Assembly (NCBI GenBank): GCA_003484265.1
Contig: DNDO01000012.1
Coordinates: forward strand, 1 to 7,344
Source of the DNA: Anaerolineae bacterium
GTDB taxonomy: Bacteria > Chloroflexota > Anaerolineae > Anaerolineales > Villigracilaceae
Reading direction: 5' to 3'
DNA length: 7,344 nt
Below are positions 5,373 through 7,344 of this stretch, one piece after another. The position numbers and the translations under genes were made by a program. Within the stretch, counting starts at the first letter, position 1; each line of letters opens with the position of its first letter. The notes beneath the pieces were generated by a model that saw only the letters and a list, made by a program, of their open reading frames with translations, searched no databases and had not been told where the DNA came from.

Positions 5373-6388
5373 AACCAGCCCGCATCCTTGCCATCGAAAC
5401 TTCATGTGATGAAACAGCATGCGCCGTCATCGAAAATGGACGCTCGCTTTTGACGTCCACGGTTGCTTCGCAAATGGAAATGCACGCACGTTATGGCGGG
5501 GTCTATCCTGAGGTCGCTTCGCGCCAGCACGTTTTGAGCATCATACCCGTAGTTGAACAGACGCTTGTCCAATCAAACGTTACCTTGAAAGATATTGATG
5601 CAATTGCTGTCACACGCGGTCCCGGGCTTGCAGGGTCGCTTGTCGTAGGCATGAACATGGCAAAAGGACTCGCACTCGGCACGGGTCTGCCTCTCCTTGG
5701 TGTCAACCATCTTGAAGGACATATTTATTCGTCGTGGATATATAACGCTGGCGAATCAGTCCCCACTGAGCCGCAATTCCCATTAATGGCATTGCTCGTT
5801 TCAGGAGGACACACCGAACTGAATCTCATGACCGATCATTTGACGTATAGACGCCTCGGCTCCACTCTGGACGATGCGGCTGGCGAAGCTTTCGATAAAG
5901 TCGGTCGCCTGTTGGGACTTCCCTTTCCTGGTGGTCCTTCCATTCAGAAGGCAGCTGAAGGGGGCGACCCAAATCGATTCAAATTCCCCCGCGCCCGTTT
6001 GGATAACCCGTTTGATTTTTCGTTCAGTGGTTTGAAAACGGCGGTGCTGTACGAAGTTAATGACTTGAAAAAGAAAAGCAAGACGCTTCCAGTTGAAGAT
6101 CTAGCCGCTTCATTTCAGTCCACGGTCGTAAGCACACTGTTCGATAAGACCATGCATGCCGCACGCGAACACGGCGCCAAAGAGATTATCGTCGCTGGTG
6201 GTGTTTCAGCAAATAAACCTTTGCGAACTGTGTTCCAAACTCAAACGGAATTCAAAGTCAATATCCCAGCATTTTCTTTATGCACCGATAACGCCGCAAT
6301 GATCGCTGCGGCGGGATATTATCGTCATGCTTTGGGACATGAATCTGGATTGGAGATGGACGTCAAGCCGACGTGGCCGTTGTCATAG
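5369..6388 (+). CDS. tsaD: tRNA N6-adenosine threonylcarbamoyltransferase TsaD
   Basis: TsaD (Gcp/Kae1/YgjD family) acts with TsaB and TsaE to transfer the threonylcarbamoyl group from threonylcarbamoyl-AMP to A37 of tRNAs reading ANN codons. The 339-residue protein has the full ASKHA-fold motif set: ILAIETSCDET (6-16), the metal-binding HLEGH (His114, His118), SGGHT (145-149), DDAAGEAFDK (168-177), FSFSGLKTA (217-225), AGGVSANK (276-283) and CTDNAAM (305-311) with Asp307 as the third metal ligand. The start at 5369 gives an ATGA overlap with the peptidase stop and has GGA 4 bases upstream. An in-frame ATG at 5360 adds only MEK and is equally possible. The stop is TAG 6386-6388. It is the last gene of the + strand operon. 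The enzyme that makes its substrate, TsaC, is encoded convergently 162 bases away. Confidence 0.97.
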   Translation: MKPARILAIETSCDETACAVIENGRSLLTSTVASQMEMHARYGGVYPEVASRQHVLSIIPVVEQTLVQSNVTLKDIDAIAVTRGPGLAGSLVVGMNMAKGLALGTGLPLLGVNHLEGHIYSSWIYNAGESVPTEPQFPLMALLVSGGHTELNLMTDHLTYRRLGSTLDDAAGEAFDKVGRLLGLPFPGGPSIQKAAEGGDPNRFKFPRARLDNPFDFSFSGLKTAVLYEVNDLKKKSKTLPVEDLAASFQSTVVSTLFDKTMHAAREHGAKEIIVAGGVSANKPLRTVFQTQTEFKVNIPAFSLCTDNAAMIAAAGYYRHALGHESGLEMDVKPTWPLS

Positions 6389-6392
6389 TTGC

Positions 6393-6409
6393 CGTCATTG
6401 CGAGGAGCG
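6393..6409. repeat. Fragment of a dispersed intergenic repeat (CGTCATTGCGAGGAGCG)
   Basis: This 17-base string lies 4 bases after the tsaD stop. It reads like the opening of a widespread bacterial intergenic repeat that normally continues into a GAAGCAATC-type inverted arm; here it breaks off into unrelated AT-rich sequence, so it would be a truncated copy. The identification is from memory of the motif and there is only one copy in the window. Confidence 0.35.
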
Positions 6410-6423
6410 CATTGATTAAAATC

Positions 6424-6461
6424 CAAACCGCCTTTGACTTGCCCAAGTCATTGGCGGTTTG
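6424..6461. terminator. Long hairpin between convergent tsaD and tsaC, probable terminator
   Basis: CAAACCGCC (6424-6432) pairs exactly with GGCGGTTTG (6453-6461). Inside, TGACTT (6435-6440) pairs with AAGTCA (6445-6450) around the loop GCCC, and a symmetric TT/TT internal loop separates the two stems. The position, between the ends of two convergent genes, fits a shared terminator. No strong T-run follows on the + strand (GAAAGG). On the minus strand the stem is followed by GATTTTAAT, a weak U-tract, so termination of the tsaC transcript is better supported. The remaining bases 6462-6550 are AT-rich, with the imperfect palindrome CTATAATTATATTCATATAG (6476-6495) and only very short frames; I see no gene there. 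Confidence 0.6.
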
Positions 6462-6550
6462 AAAGGAGAATGCACCTATAATTATATTCATATAGATGAA
6501 CGGAACCTGAATGAATGCTGATAGAAATATAAGAATTGAAAAACCGAAAT

Positions 6551-7165
6551 CTAAAGGGCGGATTTGATCTTGTCAATAGAAATTGGACCTTCGCGTAGGA
6601 TCTTAATCTCAGCTAACGAACAATCCACAACGGTAGATGGTACGCCGCCAGGTGTTGTGCCTCCGTCAATAATCAGTGGAATGCGTCCGTTGAGCTGACG
6701 AAGAACTTCTTCAGCGGTGGACGGGCTTGATTGACCGGATATGTTCGCGGAAGTGACTGCCATCGGTCCCGCCGCGCGGAGTAAGGAGCGGGCAACTTCG
6801 TGGTCTGGAATCCGCACACCGATGGTGGATGTGGCAGAAACAGCTTCGGGGAGAGTCGGTTGTTTGGGGATGACGCAGGTCAAAGGTCCGGGCAGGAAAC
6901 GGTAGGCGAGTTTGTATGTGACTTCAGGAATATCCATTCCAACCTTTTCCATATCTTCAATATCCGCAATAAGGATCGGGATCGCCTTTTCAATCGGGCG
7001 GTCTTTTGCAATATATATCGATTGGACAGCTTTGTCGTTGAAAGCCAATGCGCCGAGTCCGTATACAGTATCGGTGGGGAAGGCGACCAGCCCGCCAGCT
7101 TGTAATATGTCCAGCGCTTTCGAGATTACATCAGGCGCACTGGCAGGGGTTATCTCTGTGTTCAT
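6551..7165 (-). CDS. tsaC: L-threonylcarbamoyladenylate synthase (TsaC/YwlC, Sua5-YrdC family)
   Basis: TsaC makes threonylcarbamoyl-AMP from threonine, bicarbonate and ATP, the first step of tRNA t6A synthesis. The 204-residue protein consists of one YrdC-like domain, without the extra Sua5 C-terminal domain. Motifs are AFPTDTVYGLG (28-38), the basic substrate-binding IAKDRPIEKAIPILI (52-66, with KDRP where KGRP is common), RFLPGPLTCVI (89-99), TIGVRIPDH (114-122), MAVTSANISG (135-144), STVVD (177-181) and ILREG (189-193). The ATG (7165-7163) overlaps the prmC stop in an ATGA arrangement, and GGAG lies 11 bases before it, so the two genes are probably translated from one mRNA. The stop is TAG. 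It is convergent with tsaD, whose enzyme uses its product. Confidence 0.96.
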   Translation of the reverse strand: MNTEITPASAPDVISKALDILQAGGLVAFPTDTVYGLGALAFNDKAVQSIYIAKDRPIEKAIPILIADIEDMEKVGMDIPEVTYKLAYRFLPGPLTCVIPKQPTLPEAVSATSTIGVRIPDHEVARSLLRAAGPMAVTSANISGQSSPSTAEEVLRQLNGRIPLIIDGGTTPGGVPSTVVDCSLAEIKILREGPISIDKIKSAL

Positions 7166-7344
7166 GGGATCGCGATCTCCAGTAAACGGTCACGGTCTGT
7201 GAGGTCTTTGTGTAATTGGATGCGGGAGTCGGGGAATTTTTCATGCGCGAGTTTAAGGGCTTCTCTGCCAAGCGATGCTTCTATCTCCAATAACATCAGC
7301 GCATTGGAAGAAAGATATACGGGCGCGATCTCCATCAGTTTCCG
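7162..7344 (-). CDS. prmC: Release-factor glutamine methyltransferase PrmC (HemK), C-terminal fragment
   Basis: The last 60 codons of a minus-strand gene run off the right edge of the window and end in TGA (7164-7162). The tail contains LSSNALMLLEIEASLGREAL (residues 11-30 of the fragment), LAHEKFP (32-38), and HKDLTDRDRLLEI (45-57). This corresponds to the end of the PrmC SAM-dependent methyltransferase domain: the strand usually written LLLEIGxxQG, the LAxxxFP helix, and the closing DLxGxDRxL motif. PrmC methylates the Gln of the GGQ motif in peptide-chain release factors. Its NPPY catalytic motif lies outside the window, so the call rests on the C-terminal pattern and on pairing with a Sua5-YrdC gene, a common bacterial arrangement. 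A general methyltransferase is the alternative. Confidence 0.8.
   Translation of the reverse strand, partial: RKLMEIAPVYLSSNALMLLEIEASLGREALKLAHEKFPDSRIQLHKDLTDRDRLLEIAIP

Noticed and set aside
6511..6567. 18-residue + strand frame in the tsaD-tsaC spacer
   Set aside because: Very short, no Shine-Dalgarno sequence, and it runs into the end of the convergent tsaC gene.
6800..7202. Two overlapping + strand frames of about 100 codons opposite tsaC
   Set aside because: They are antisense shadows of tsaC, whose motifs are complete on the minus strand.

Overview
The window looks like an ordinary, mostly housekeeping stretch of a bacterial chromosome. Several protein-level resemblances suggest the phylum Chloroflexota, probably an Anaerolineae-type organism. 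These are the C-terminus of a Flp-type pilin, a small four-helix membrane protein of a kind I associate with that group, a TATAAT box placed almost directly on a start codon, and short dispersed palindromic sequences between genes. The taxonomic placement is inference; no rRNA is present.

Layout from left to right. Positions 1-57 hold the tail of a Flp-type pilin gene on the + strand, closed by a near-perfect bidirectional terminator (68-105). A minus-strand dodecin gene follows (122-334), with a clear promoter and ribosome binding site. Directly behind that promoter is a 25-residue open frame that resembles the extreme N-terminus of an ADP-forming acyl-CoA synthetase (404-481), probably a gene remnant. 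Next come a seven-helix membrane protein of unknown function (606-1319) and a nitroreductase-family flavoprotein (1385-1897), both on the minus strand and probably co-transcribed. A 159-base divergent spacer with a dispersed-repeat-like inverted repeat separates them from the + strand block.

The + strand block (2057-6388) reads as one operon: a four-helix membrane protein, selA (selenocysteine synthase), a 75-residue protein of unknown function, an M24-family Xaa-Pro peptidase, and tsaD (tRNA t6A synthesis). Reading frames overlap by 8 bases at the membrane protein/selA junction and by 4 or 13 bases at the peptidase/tsaD junction. After a 162-base convergent spacer containing a long hairpin and a short dispersed-repeat fragment, the minus strand carries tsaC/ywlC (the first enzyme of t6A synthesis), which overlaps by 4 bases the truncated 3' end of prmC (release-factor glutamine methyltransferase).

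The common theme is translation: selenocysteine-tRNA charging (SelA), the two core t6A enzymes (TsaC makes threonylcarbamoyl-AMP, TsaD helps transfer it to A37 of ANN-decoding tRNAs), and release-factor methylation (PrmC). I see no CRISPR array, tRNA, insertion sequence, phage gene or defence system, and no convincing evidence of an undescribed system. The items most worth checking are the acyl-CoA synthetase remnant, the loss of the flavin-stacking Trp in the dodecin, the conserved-looking small proteins flanking selA, and the leaderless promoter.
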